Shown here: in pieces, positions 52,904 through 63,269 of the stretch | Layout of the letters: each line of letters begins with the position of its first letter | How positions within the stretch are numbered: the stretch's first letter is position 1 | NCBI GenBank assembly: GCA_035041965.1 | Contig: JAPYMA010000850.1 | Coordinates: 25,041-89,040 of the forward strand | Direction of reading: 5' to 3' | DNA length: 64,000 bases | Source of the DNA: Anisakis pegreffii | Taxonomy: Eukaryota > Nematoda > Chromadorea > Rhabditida > Anisakidae | Translations under genes and position numbers: made by a program | Notes under the pieces: generated by a model | Databases searched by the model: none | Told to the model about the DNA's origin: nothing | Seen by the model: only the letters and a program-made list of their open reading frames with translations

Positions 52904-53852
52904 TCAATTGTTAAAACACTGTTTCGGTTTATTTGGCATCAAATTGCACAGATTCTCATGTAATGCGTACATGGCATCCACGGACCGTTTGCCGTTCAGC
53001 TCAATCCACGGCACGAACGTCAAGTCGATCTGTTTCGTCAATTCACCCGCTTCTGATAATAACCTCCGACCCTCCTTTCCACTCGCACAATCCAATAAAC
53101 TATACATATACATTAACATTATCACATGTCCATATCCATCTACTCATAAACAATGATAATAATAACAAAAATAATATTAAAAATCAGAAGCCTGGCCGAT
53201 CCAGATAATCCAGGAAATATCAAAAATGAAATCACCTAGTAACGGAATGATGCCGTCCATCCAAGCAGTGTTTCCTAGCTTCTAGAATATTGGATTTGCC
53301 TTGAATACAATTAATAAATGGCATATACTGATCAATACGTCGAACATGCTTTATAACACAGTTCATCAATTGATTCAATTCACATTCATCTTCGCCGTGC
53401 TGACATTCACACCTTCAATTCATTAGCTATTAAACTGAATTTATGTGGTGGTGAGTGAGTGCTCTCAATTGATTTATTATATATGGGTGTGGAATGCTGA
53501 GAAAATCTTTTTAAATGTAGCTGAGAAGATCAAATTTATGAGCATGCGTATACAAATGCATTGGTAATCATAAGAATAATAATAAAAGTAACAGTAATAA
53601 TCAAAAGAGTGACTTGTAGTCATTGTCAGGTTGACTATAACATTGCGCTTTTCCGAACGGAACAACCCTCCAGATGATCTGATTCGTATCGTACAACTTC
53701 TGCCATGATGGCCATAACTGGTCATGAACAAATCTCGTCGTATCACCACACTGCGCTTCTATATAAAATGTTGCCAACACTTTATTTGCTGATGGTTCCT
53801 TAATTGCTTCATAAATTTCACTCACGGTATTGAGAACAATAATTGAATTCAA
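52904..53852 (-). CDS. GILT-family lysosomal thiol reductase-like protein, 5' end unresolved
   Basis: Relative of gamma-interferon-inducible lysosomal thiol reductase, which reduces protein disulfides in the endolysosome. Exons: 53614-about 53852 (TFYIEAQCGDTTRFVHDQLW, IIWRVVPFGKA), 53236-53412 with the GILT signature CECQHGEDECELN then the conserved MPFINCIQG, and 52904-53099 (LDCASGKEGRRLL, LTFVPWIELNGKRS, stop after CFNN). All junctions keep phase. The position of the active-site CXXC reads C-G-D-T, so the second Cys is missing. No signal peptide was found. The first exon is presumably upstream, and the left boundary given is only the end of the open frame. Confidence 0.85.
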
Positions 53853-53902
53853 AAAATATCACTGCTGCGAATGAAGGTCAAAATCTATTAACTGCTTTAA
53901 AC

Positions 53903-55006
53903 CTCTTCCAATTGTTTCTCCACTTCATCAATTTTATTTTGACCAAATCCAATCGGACGTTTACGTTCTCTGAACCTCCGTTCGAATTCTTCATCCAAAT
54001 TTGATAACCTATCCAATTTTATACCGAAATCTCCCTGAATTTATTAATGTTCATCTATTAATGCCTATAATAATAACACTGAAATACTACCGTAACTCTG
54101 CTTTGCTCATTATCTCAGTTACCTCAAAATCGCCTCAATTTCACAACTTTCCAATACAACTGATAAACACGACTGTTTATCAAACACGATTAGTCTCAAC
54201 TATTGAGTGTAAGTCTTTCTGACGGCTATCATGAATTGTCAACAGAGATTGCGTTTTCCCTAATGCAATACAATTGTCTGCACGTACAAGTGATGCTATT
54301 GTTTATTGATGTCAATTTTTTAAAACAATAAATGATAATTCAAAAAAGCAGAAACCCCTGGATGAAGTGCCTCGTCACTCTTTTCATTCAGTCCATACAA
54401 TTGTGCTTTACGTCGTTCGTTTTGGTACAAAAAATGAAGGTAAATAAAATACAAGACTAGAATTGACACGCATCCATATAAATAATGTCGAAATGAACGA
54501 TAGAAATGCAGTCGGCATGTACCCATCAACATACTCTCACTGCACAAACCTGAAATTTCCATCTGTCATCGGGATGATATCTGACGAGGTGGGATGGTGC
54601 AAGGTGATCGGAGAGGTGAACAAGGACAGTGTAATCGGCAACGATCGCAAATCGCTCCTTCACTTGCCCTCTCATTCCAAAATGAACAAACCAAATCAAA
54701 ACTTGTTCCTGAACCGTTTGCATGGACATCTATCTCCACAATAACAACAACCACCACATTCAAAAAATCAAATGCCATTTACTAATCAATGTTAATCATC
54801 ACATCAACGAAACGCCCATTTAATTAGGAACACACTGCATCCTGATCAAATCGCTCAGTCGCATCAGCAAATACTTCTACGATACTTTTCTCAACCATGA
54901 TCACTGCTACTACTGTTAGTGTTAAAAAACTACTCTCTCTGAAATACGGCATAAACCGAACCATCATGCTCTCTGAAAGAATTTTCAGAATGTCAAAATC
55001 CTCCAA
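53903..55006 (-). CDS. Unresolved gene: membrane-segment exons, family unknown
   Basis: Several open stretches have splice signals. 54838-55006 starts MEDFDILKILSES and has a hydrophobic run (FLTLTVVAVIMV). 54569-54734 (MQTVQEQVLIWFVHFGMRGQ to HPDDRWKFQ) ends at a CAG|GTTTGT donor, and the first two join in phase 0. 54340-54500 has a clear membrane segment (CVSILVLYFIYLHFLY) followed by NERRKAQLYG. 53903-54030 is charged (NLDEEFERRFRERKRP, IDEVEKQLEE). The joins to the third and fourth pieces do not keep phase as I read them, so they may be separate genes or have unrecognised edges. Some of them could be the missing 5' end of the GILT gene. Function unknown. Confidence 0.4.
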
Positions 55007-56125
55007 TTAATACAACAACAGACTGCTCAGTATCGAGCACACTTGAAGACAAGCGAGCACTCACAAAACTAGACCCCAAACCCTGAACAACAACATCGGA
55101 TCACCACGAAATCCACTTGCTCTATTCATGAAGTACCCAACGAAGACAGCAGTACATTCACTGCTGTAGATGTACGACACAGAATGTCACGATTCCATAC
55201 TGTTCAAGCGATTCAGTACAAAAAACGATGGCATATCGCTCGCTGCTTTACTTGCTCTGTCATCTCCCTTGGAAGCCTCAATCACCGGATGCTGCCAATT
55301 AACAAATACACTTCCCAAGCCTGCATTCCGGCAGAGGATTCACCATCGGCACATACCAGATGCAACAAACAAAACAGACTACTTTATCAATGGTGAATCT
55401 TTCCTCTTCTCGTATAAACTACCCACAATCAACTGCGACGATCGCTTCTAAACTGACCCAGTTTCTTCTCATTATAAAATAGTCAATCTACAAGCTCATC
55501 TTCAAGGTCTCTTTATAAGGCCTCAAACTTATAAACCCTCATTCACTTGACACATTTGTTCGTTGAGTTCTTTGCAAAGCTGACCATTTGTTTTGCAGCT
55601 AATCGAAGATAAGATAAGTCTCGAGGGCATAGCATATGTCTGTCACATTACGATAGAACAATTATAAATAAATAGATTACATATCATTACACACAAGAAC
55701 AAACGCCGTGTCAACACCCAAATCGCTATTATTTATATGACATCCTTCATCAAAGACGATAATTCCAAAACAAAATAACCAAAACATTCAAAACGAACCA
55801 AATATAACACAAATGTAATATTACATTTGCTACAATCACTGCACAGTATCACTTTCAACCAAATTTGTTTATTGCATAATTCAAATCTTGCTGGGGTATA
55901 CGCTCTATCAATTATACACCAACATACATGTACTTAGTATTCAATGTAACACATTCATATTCCCTTACTCAATATAACGATTTTATCATGATATCAATAT
56001 GAACATTTAAGTGAACGATTAGAATTGAATAATGCATCGCTTCAGTGAATTTATAATAATTATAATGGAGTAAAAACCATAACAAATCATAAATAAACGA
56101 ATAAACACATAAATAAATAAACAGA
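55007..56125. other. Intergenic region, no gene assigned
   Basis: Plus-strand overlapping ORFs at 55170-55451 and 55184-55396 are open in two frames, with no domain or splice support. The rest is AT-rich. I see nothing convincing. Confidence 0.5.
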
Positions 56126-57323
56126 TCATGAAAATCGTTTTCTTTTATACTTAAAATCATAATCATTAATCGGTTTCTGCGATGAGGAAGATGTATGTTT
56201 TGTTTTACTGATTTTAGAATCATTTGACGAAATTCTTCTATAACTGTCATTTCGAGAGGTATGCCGCCTTAAATGTAAATTATATCTAGTGAGGTGATGA
56301 ACAGAAATTGATATTAATCAGTTCAATTCCATAAATATTTCCAAATGAATGTTAATAACAAACAAATTTTGCGATAGAAAAATCAAGAAGCGCCATTTAT
56401 TTATTACGAATTACTCTTATTAAATGGATTTTAAACATACCTGTGATTCGAGGGCGATTGGTAGTTAGATGATGACTCGTAGTGATCAATTTGTTTATAA
56501 TTATGACGATCGTGACTGCTCGAATACCGCCTATCACTTGTGTCACGATGAGTATAAGACAGCGACTTCAGTGGCGCTGATCGAACGGTTAGGGAGTAAC
56601 ACGATCCCAATGAGACATCCATTAATGGAACCGGCCCATTCAATTCAACATATTTGCGCTTAAAACGCAATCACACTGACATTTCATAAAATAAATAAGT
56701 AAACTGAAACAAAGTGATACTCATTACCGATGTAATAAGCACATTCACGCATACAGAATATAACAAACCTCATTCGAAGGCAGGAACGCAGGCTGGAAGT
56801 GATGAAGTAATGACGGTGGATTACTAATTACTGACGTATCGTACTCTTGATTTGTTAGATTGCTGAATGACGATAACAATATCAATGATGTATTAACAAT
56901 TATACCAATGTTAATGATAATAAATACATTGACAAATATATTAATGATGTATGAACAATAATATTAACGATATCGATAAGCAACCTATGCAATTATGTAT
57001 CGAAAAAACAAACAAAAGAGCAATAATATCAACCGTTTTGCTCGTTTGAACTGATCATACGAGACCGGATCGTCGAACAGCGATGGGATGGAATGTTTAT
57101 AAGCACTGCCTTGTTCGCCATCCAACAACCGCTTCTCACCACCACTGCCTCCTCTCAGAATTCTTCTCCTCAAATCCACCACATCGATACTCTCGTCATC
57201 CAGTGCAAACATGCCACATAACTCACGACCAACCGATGCCCCTATTTTCGCTCCATCTTGTGCCATATACACTTTTTTATCTAGTATTATTCTTGCGGTT
57301 AGTTGCTGATGAAAATTGCTCAT
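56126..57323 (-). CDS. Unrecognised protein with Arg/Ser-rich C-terminus, 247 aa
   Basis: Four exons join without a phase break: 57034-57323, 56769-56862, 56441-56658 and 56126-56267, for 744 nt. Start MSNFHQQLTARIILDKKVYM. The N-terminal part is compact and ordered-looking (AKIGASVGRELCGMFALDDE, then RRRILRGGSGG). The middle has PSLLHHFQPAFLPSNE. The last 90 residues are rich in Ser, Arg, His and Tyr (DRRYSSSHDRHNYK, RRHTSRNDSYRRISS), and it ends in basic YKRKRFS. The tail resembles RS-type domains of nuclear RNA-binding or splicing proteins, but no RRM is seen. The clean exon chain supports a real gene. Its identity is unknown. Confidence 0.7.
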
Positions 57324-58064
57324 TTGATTTGAGTTTGTTTGTAAAGTTCTATGAAATCACACACAGCACACCCACATATACATATTCATTCGGTTAGAAT
57401 GCATAAAATTCCGCCACACAACGTGTACACACAACATTGGTGGGCCATCTTATCGACTATTCAAGTGTTTCTGATAATGCATCATATTGCACTCTGATGC
57501 GCGCACATACACTCTGCACTTCGTATGCTCTTCATTTCAATATAATCAAAATGAAACGAATAAAACAAACTGAACATTGATTAAGAAATGAATAACGCCT
57601 TAACGCACACACACTCCTTCATTTGAATATAATCAGAACGAAATGAATAAAACGAATTGAACATTGAAAACGGAATGAATAATGCCTTAACACCTTAACT
57701 GTATCATTGAATGAATGATACTTGTCTTGGCTAATCGAAATCTAATTCAGATTATTGCTTAAGTCTCATAAATAATGAAATAAAAGAATACGATGATTGG
57801 TGAGGTGTTGAGTATTCGAGATGTGCAATGACGATTTCGATATCCATTCTATTTTTATATTACCACCACCACTAAATTCCTTCCAACACAATGCCGGTTG
57901 TCCTCGGTACAATGCTTTCGAGCAGATTCTTGCAAAACCTTAAATTCATACCGCTTTAATCCATCCCATTCAAGCCAGCATTTAAGACAATATCAGTCTC
58001 GCAAAAACAGCAAAATAAAAATCATCGTCACAAACGTCAAATGAATATGCCAAATAATCCAAAT
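57324..58064. other. Spacer between two unrecognised minus-strand genes
   Basis: About 740 bp with no exon seen. Two related segments, about 57538-57598 and 57623-57685 (AATATAATCA..ACGAAATGAATAAAACGA..TGAACATTGA), form a short direct repeat. Confidence 0.55.
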
Positions 58065-59405
58065 TCATGTGCTTGCCAAATTAATAATCCAAGTCAGAAT
58101 TCCATAAAGACATGAAGGATTCTCAACGCTATTTTCGTTAGCTGCGTGCAAAGAAGAATGCCAAGGTGAGAAGAATGTGATATTGGTGATAACATTGAGG
58201 CAAAAACTCGTCGTAATAAGTTGCAGTTGGATTTGCTGATTAAATTAATAAATGAATAAAAACAAATGCATAAACCAACCAACCACAAAAGTGATCTCCT
58301 TTCGTCTCAATGAAAATCAATATGACGATTGCGGCTCGATCGAACGTTTCGTCGTAGATTTGCTCAATACGTTTCGTCGTAGTCCAATAAGACTTTTGTT
58401 TGGCCAGTTCGATATTCTGTGCTGACGATCTTGCCAGAAAGAAGACGGCATTGTGTAACAGATACTCGATTTCTATTGATTCTAAATTACAATTTATGAG
58501 CAGATCAAACATAAACACACATTATTCTTATATTCACTGATCGTGAGATCAAAAATAAAGGTAAATGGCACAAAATACTTTCGGCTTTGAGAAGACTCAC
58601 GTGCGCAGATTGATGCCTTATATTCGTATTTACTGTTGGGTGACGGTGATAACGATTTGTGACGATAAGCGATTGGTGAAGTAGTGATTAATGAGGATGA
58701 AACGATGGATGGTTCAAGAGTTGAGTCAGACGGCTGGTTTTGTTGCGTTTGGTGACGAGACACGAGCGAATTGTCTGAGAGGGATCTTTGAAGGGTTTGA
58801 TGGTCTTTGCTCGTAGTGATCGATGAAGTTGATTGTGGCACTTAAATTTGTAGAATTTAGTTGGGTACATTTAATATTAATTCACAGTTGGTTGGTGTTT
58901 GATTCGACCGACCAGAGATTATCAAGATAGGGATTAAAGCCATAAACATATTCATATTACATGGACTGGTAGTGGATCAATTGAATGAACTCGATTTTGA
59001 AACTCGAATTGAAATAACTTAAACTACTCGAATCACAGAAGTGAAATAAACTCGAATTAATGAATTCGATTTTGCAAAATCAACTCCATAATGCATTGAA
59101 AATCAACAATTTTCAAATCAAAGTATAAATGAATGAAAAATAAATAAATAAACACAATTTTGCAGTTTCATTTGACTGGATTCGATGGTCGAATACGCGT
59201 TGAATTCATCACGAATGACCAAATCTTCAATGTCCATTTCTCGATCATTCTCTTCGGCATCGTCACTGCTCGAAGAATTATCCACCAAATTCAGTTCCGA
59301 TCTCGATTCGACCGATTCAAAATCGACTTGAGCATCTTCATCATTCGACCGATCCGTCGTTGCATTCGCTGTTCTCATCTCACAACCCAATTTCGCATTC
59401 AGCAT
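58065..59405 (-). CDS. Unrecognised acidic/Ser-rich protein, about 254 aa
   Basis: Four exons join in phase: 59156-59405, 58601-58840, 58284-58481 and 58065-58141 (765 nt). Start MLNAKLGCEMRTANATTDRS. The first part is acidic (NSSSSDDAEENDREMDIED). The second is Ser/Thr/Gln-rich and probably disordered (QSTSSITTSKDHQTLQRSLS, RHKSLSPSPNSKYEY). The third is a helical-looking module (SIEIEYLLHNAVFFLARSSA, RIEQIYDETFDRAAIVILIF). The last exon ends ENPSCLYGILTWIINLAST. The alternation of disordered and ordered parts suggests a regulatory or scaffold protein. I do not recognise the family. The true start could lie further upstream. Confidence 0.6.
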
Positions 59406-60440
59406 TTCAAAATTGTCCCGTTATCAGTTTATTTTAAGCAATCATTCACTTAAAATTTTATTCGTCATAACAATAATAATAATAAAACGCCAAATGAACA
59501 ACACAATTAGCGACAACAATTTTGAGTTGCGCCGACTACTTCCAATCAAACAAATAAAGTTGCAATCATAATGTCCACATCAACAATACAAACGAAATAA
59601 ACTTATCGTTGGATCCGTCACAAAAATAGATCCGCAATGCAGAGGATGACAAAATTGTGTGGCGATGTTATTCGATCACAATCAAACATGCAGATGAGAA
59701 CAATAGCGAGCGATTTCAACTGCGCCTTCAATGCGATTGTAGTATTTCTATGAGAATTTGCACACACATGTATATGGATACAATAGATGAGAATTTTCGG
59801 ATTTTTCACAAAATTGAAAGGAAAATTGACGTGTCAAGTTGAGTTCATTCGAAATTGCACGAAAACCTCTACAGAATAAACACTATGAAAACTAAAATAC
59901 TGAGAGAAAATGCATGTGTTGTCCTCGATGAACAATGCTTATTTCTCAATGATATAGTAGCTGTGTTCATAAAGGTGTCATCTCATTGTAGGAACGTAGA
60001 GAGCACCACATTTAAGGTACATCATATGTCGAAGTCTATACTGCTTTACTTTATGGACATTTCCACTTCTTTGGAACGAGCTAATTTAGGAAATTCTCGG
60101 CATTCAGTGCATTATTTATATTGTTGACGGATTTTGCTCAGTTCAAAAGATATGACTGATTTTCTGGTGATATTACAAACTGCTTGAGCGGTTCTATAAT
60201 GCCGACGAACTGTGCACAATTGATCACTTCAGCGTGGTCAGTGACACAGTTCTACTAGAATATCACAAGTACCAATATCACAGCTCCGTTACGCTACTCC
60301 TAACTGATATCGATCATCCCTAAAAATACACTCAGCAGTTTCAAGAAGATATTTTCTGAAATAACACAAGATTCCCACTATCTCCTACCCCTTTTTGTAA
60401 TATTTGACATATTCAGAAGAACGGCAGATTACTATCTCTC
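59406..60440. other. Region upstream of the acidic-protein gene
   Basis: Should contain that gene's promoter. Plus-strand ORFs at 59657-59842 and 59855-60127 lack domains and splice partners. Nothing else seen. Confidence 0.5.
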
Positions 60441-60446
60441 AGCGTA

Positions 60447-60640
60447 TACTATAAAACTTCAAAAACTCAAAGCTAGAACTGAAATATAATTCAGAAATAA
60501 AACGCCAAAAGACTCAAAACCAGGACCCGAACCTCTGTCTGCCTCGCGTAAACAGACAGCACTACCACTATACTACGACGCACCTGCCATTAACGACCTC
60601 TATGAAGTAGACAAAAATGGATTCGAAAAAAATCATCAAC
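60447..60640 (-). mobile_element. tRNA-derived SINE-like copy 1
   Basis: On the minus strand it reads TAGTATAGTGGTAGTGC (a good Pol III A box), then, about 35 nt later, AGGTTCGGGTCC (B box), followed by an AT-rich body with GAATTATATTTCAG. The tRNA-like head plus repeated tail fits a tRNA-derived SINE. Confidence 0.7.
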
Positions 60641-60689
60641 CTTTTCCCTCTTACTTATTCCCAAAACTGCTGAAATGGCAGATCAATGT

Positions 60690-60860
60690 ACGTCTTAGGA
60701 CCTAAACAATCCAAAACTAAACCTGAAATATAATTCAGAGGCAAAACCCCAAAAATTTCATGACTGGGATCTGAACCACCCGTTGTCACACTAAAGCAGA
60801 CATCACTACCAGTATGCTATGCACCTAACATTTACGCTTACTATCGCATAGACAAAACTG
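60690..60860 (-). mobile_element. tRNA-derived SINE-like copy 2
   Basis: Same layout as its neighbour: A-box-like TAGCATACTGGTAGTGATG, B box GGTTCAGATCCC, then the shared tail (CTGAATTATATTTCAGG). Diverged at roughly a quarter of positions by eye. Confidence 0.7.
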
Positions 60861-60939
60861 AATTTGGAAAAAATCTCTAACCTTCTTCCCTTCCCCTTTT
60901 TCAATTTCCTAAACAGCTGGGGTGGCGGTTAACTTCTCC

Positions 60940-61060
60940 ATATACACTATAAAACTGAAAAAACTCAAAACTAGGCCTCAAATAAAATTCAGAAATAAAA
61001 AATAAGAAATTTCAAAGTTAGGATCCGAACCTTTTGCCTTGCTCGCTTTTTCACCTTCAG
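60940..61060 (-). mobile_element. tRNA-derived SINE-like copy 3 (5'-truncated)
   Basis: Keeps the B box (AGGTTCGGATCC) and the tail (TTTTATTTGAGGCC) but lacks a recognisable A box. It lies next to a candidate exon end (GGTACTGAAG|GTGAAA). Confidence 0.6.
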
Positions 61061-62265
61061 TACCAATCGTGCGGCACTGCACGTTCAACTCGCATTCGAA
61101 TAATCTTCTTCGCTTTTCCGTTGCTGAGACCTCACCATCTTTCGTGTCCGTTTCGTTCACAACGCCCTATAGCATGAGCCAGTTCATCTAAACAAATTTT
61201 ACCGAACTGTCGTTCAGCTGAATGATATAATCATATCCAATACGTCTACCTGGTAGTGAACCTTTTGTCGTGTTTCCGATTGCACGACTTAACAACGAAG
61301 CTGTCAATCTATAGTTTCGAAATGATCGCTTGAATGTCTAACCTCCATTTCTTCGGTATCTTTCCACTCTCCACTTAGGCATTCAGCACCACTTGGCCTT
61401 CAAAACACGTCCAATTCTCTCGTCACTTTAGTAGGCTTTGAAGTGCATTCAATTAAGAGCTCTTAAAAGAATCGCTCTAGCATGTTAAACATGAGAAGAG
61501 CTATTTCAAACGAAGATAAATTCATAAATTGAAACAAATGATCAAAAATCCAATCGAGTCAAGAAGGGTGTACCGTCTAAGATCCTTCTCGCGTAATAAT
61601 ATCCGATGAGAGTTCCACTTTCACAATCCATAGAGCCCGACGCGTTAGCTGAATTGATTGACAAGAATTCAGTCTATTGAAAGAGTCAACGCATACTCTG
61701 AAAATGAAATAGAAGCCGTGCTAAAGAAAAATGAAGGATGAGTGCCTTATAATTTCCACACTATTCACTTCCAATCTAATCGTAAGACCATGCACATGCG
61801 CGTGATACTGAGAGAATCGTGAACATTCAATTAATCTAGCAAAGCTTCAGGGAGTTTTTAAAATTGATATTATCCACAAGTTTTCTGATCATTTATAAAC
61901 GAAAAATTGCATGAATAACTAACTGAACCTCTCGTTGTTGCTCTGACTGTAAGTAGCGATGATAGATTGAATTTTGTCGATCAGTTCATCTTTGATAACA
62001 CTTTTCTTCCCAACCTTTCGCCCTGAAACCTAACTGTGGAAATCAGCATTTTCGCATAAATGAAATAATAACGAGGCAGTTGAAAAGGTGAGCGATTATT
62101 GGAACGATTTGGATTAAATGAGAACGAGGAAAAGTAAATGAGTGAATGAATGAATAGAGTCATGGAAGAGAATAATGACCTGCCAAATTGGTTCGATGAT
62201 CAATTGAATTTTATGAATCCAGAGCCGCTCGTTCTTCAGCGATCCACATCCCCGATCCACGCGAT
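61060..62265 (-). CDS. Unassigned minus-strand coding exons
   Basis: Separate open stretches with splice-like borders: 62180-62265 after a TTTCAG (SLKNERLWIHKIQLIIEPIW), about 61984-62022 joining it in phase 0 (GERLGRKVLSKMN then stop), about 61572-61650 after a CAG (NASGSMDCESGTLIGYYYAR), about 61200-61310 (KGSLPGRRIGYDYIIQLNDS) and about 61065-61160 (ETDTKDGEVSATEKRRRLFE). Read in another frame, the 62022 exon gives GRKVGKKSVIKDELIDKIQS. I cannot join them into one frame or name the family. They may be parts of two genes. Confidence 0.35.
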
Positions 62266-62367
62266 CTGAAATCAAATGGATTAGACTTTGAAAAGAAAAA
62301 TCGGACAATGAGACAGGACGATATTGAACGCATGCGTCCACGAATGGACGCAAAAGTGAACAACGGT

Positions 62368-62400
62368 GAGATCCGATGGCTCACCACGCCATCGGATCTC
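62368..62400. repeat. Hairpin 1: 13-bp perfect arms
   Basis: GAGATCCGATGGC, loop TCACCAC, GCCATCGGATCTC. First of four hairpins around the C-rich tract. Confidence 0.95.
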
Positions 62401-62401
62401 G

Positions 62402-62430
62402 TCCAACGGGGAGATCATCTCGCCGTTGGA
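62402..62430. repeat. Hairpin 2: 29-bp near-perfect palindrome
   Basis: TCCAACGG-G-GAGAT-C-ATCTC-G-CCGTTGGA: 13 pairs with one G/G mismatch and a single-base centre. It starts two bases after hairpin 1. Confidence 0.95.
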
Positions 62431-62460
62431 TGAAATAAATAAATGAAACAATAAAAAACA

Positions 62461-62640
62461 ACACCCCCCAACCCCCTCCCCCCTCCCCACCCCCTCCCCC
62501 TCCCCCCTCCCCACCCCCTCCCCCTCCCCCCCCTCCCCACCCCCCTCCCCACCCCCTCCCCACCCCCCCCCTCCCCCCTCCCCACCCCCTCCCCAACCCC
62601 CTCCCCACCCCACCCCTCCCCCCACCCCAACCCCGAACCC
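62461..62640 (+). repeat. C-rich tract (CCCCTCCCC-type repeats)
   Basis: About 180 nt of almost only C with T and A spacers. The minus strand has many GGGG runs and is a strong candidate for G-quadruplex formation. All three minus frames stay open as poly-Gly/Val/Arg, which is a composition artefact. Confidence 0.97.
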
Positions 62641-62646
62641 TAAACC

Positions 62647-62699
62647 AGTTCATTCCTCAATCCTCTCAGAGAACACTCCAGAGGATTGAGGAATGAACT
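62647..62699. repeat. Hairpin 3: 20-bp perfect arms
   Basis: Arm 1, 62647-62666 (AGTTCATTCCTCAATCCTCT), is an exact inverted copy of 62680-62699. The loop is 13 nt. Confidence 0.97.
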
Positions 62700-62704
62700 T
62701 ATCC

Positions 62705-62739
62705 GGCGGTGGCCCACCCATCCCAACCCCGCCACCGCC
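62705..62739. repeat. Hairpin 4: 9-bp GC-rich arms
   Basis: GGCGGTGGC and GCCACCGCC with a 17-nt C-rich loop. Confidence 0.85.
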
Positions 62740-62820
62740 TCTGGAAACTTGGAAAAATATGAACTTAATTAAGTCTCACGATTGATCACATTAACTGATT
62801 CAAAATTTCACCTATCCCAT

Positions 62821-63039
62821 AATAGTGATGGCATCCAACGGACGTTCGGTCGGAAAGATTCTATAAATTTCGGTTGACATTCCGATATTTGGATTCCGAC
62901 CGAATAGTTTTGAGATTCCGTCGGAATTCCGAATGTCGGAATCTCAAAATGTGAAGTCGATCGGAATTCCAAATATCGGAATGTTGAAAGTCAATCCGGT
63001 CGAATTCCGACCGAACTAAACTTGGATGCCATCACTATT
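62821..63039. mobile_element. Small terminal-inverted-repeat element (MITE-like), 219 bp
   Basis: Perfect 18-bp inverted ends: AATAGTGATGGCATCCAA at 62821-62838 and its complement at 63022-63039. The interior is made of repeated, mutually inverted units of CGGAATTCCGA and TCGGAAT. The ends resemble hAT-type MITE termini (TAGTGATGG), but no clear 8-bp target duplication is visible. It has no coding capacity. Confidence 0.8.
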
Positions 63040-63269
63040 TCTTAAGCAATTTTTCCAATACTATTCAAAAATTTCCATCCAAACAATGTTCACCTTACGG
63101 ATATAATGCTTAATTAACGCTTTTCAAATTTTGCGAGGTGACAGAAAACAGCGTGGTTTATTTAAGGATACAGCAGAGTTTTTCTAATTGCCATATCCTC
63201 GGCCCGTTCACATAGAAATTTTTTGGTGTGAATCTTTGGGATTTTATCGGTGGTTTTTTGGAATGTTTT

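Noticed and set aside
54463..54744. 93-codon plus-strand ORF
   Set aside because: It is antisense to minus-strand exons that have better splice borders and hydrophobic segments.
55170..55451. 93-codon plus-strand ORF, with a second overlapping ORF in another frame
   Set aside because: Two frames are open at once, with no domain or splice partner; probably chance.
62281..62653. Minus-strand Gly/Val/Arg-rich ORFs of 71-114 codons
   Set aside because: They are open in all three frames because of the C-rich tract. This is a composition effect, not a gene.
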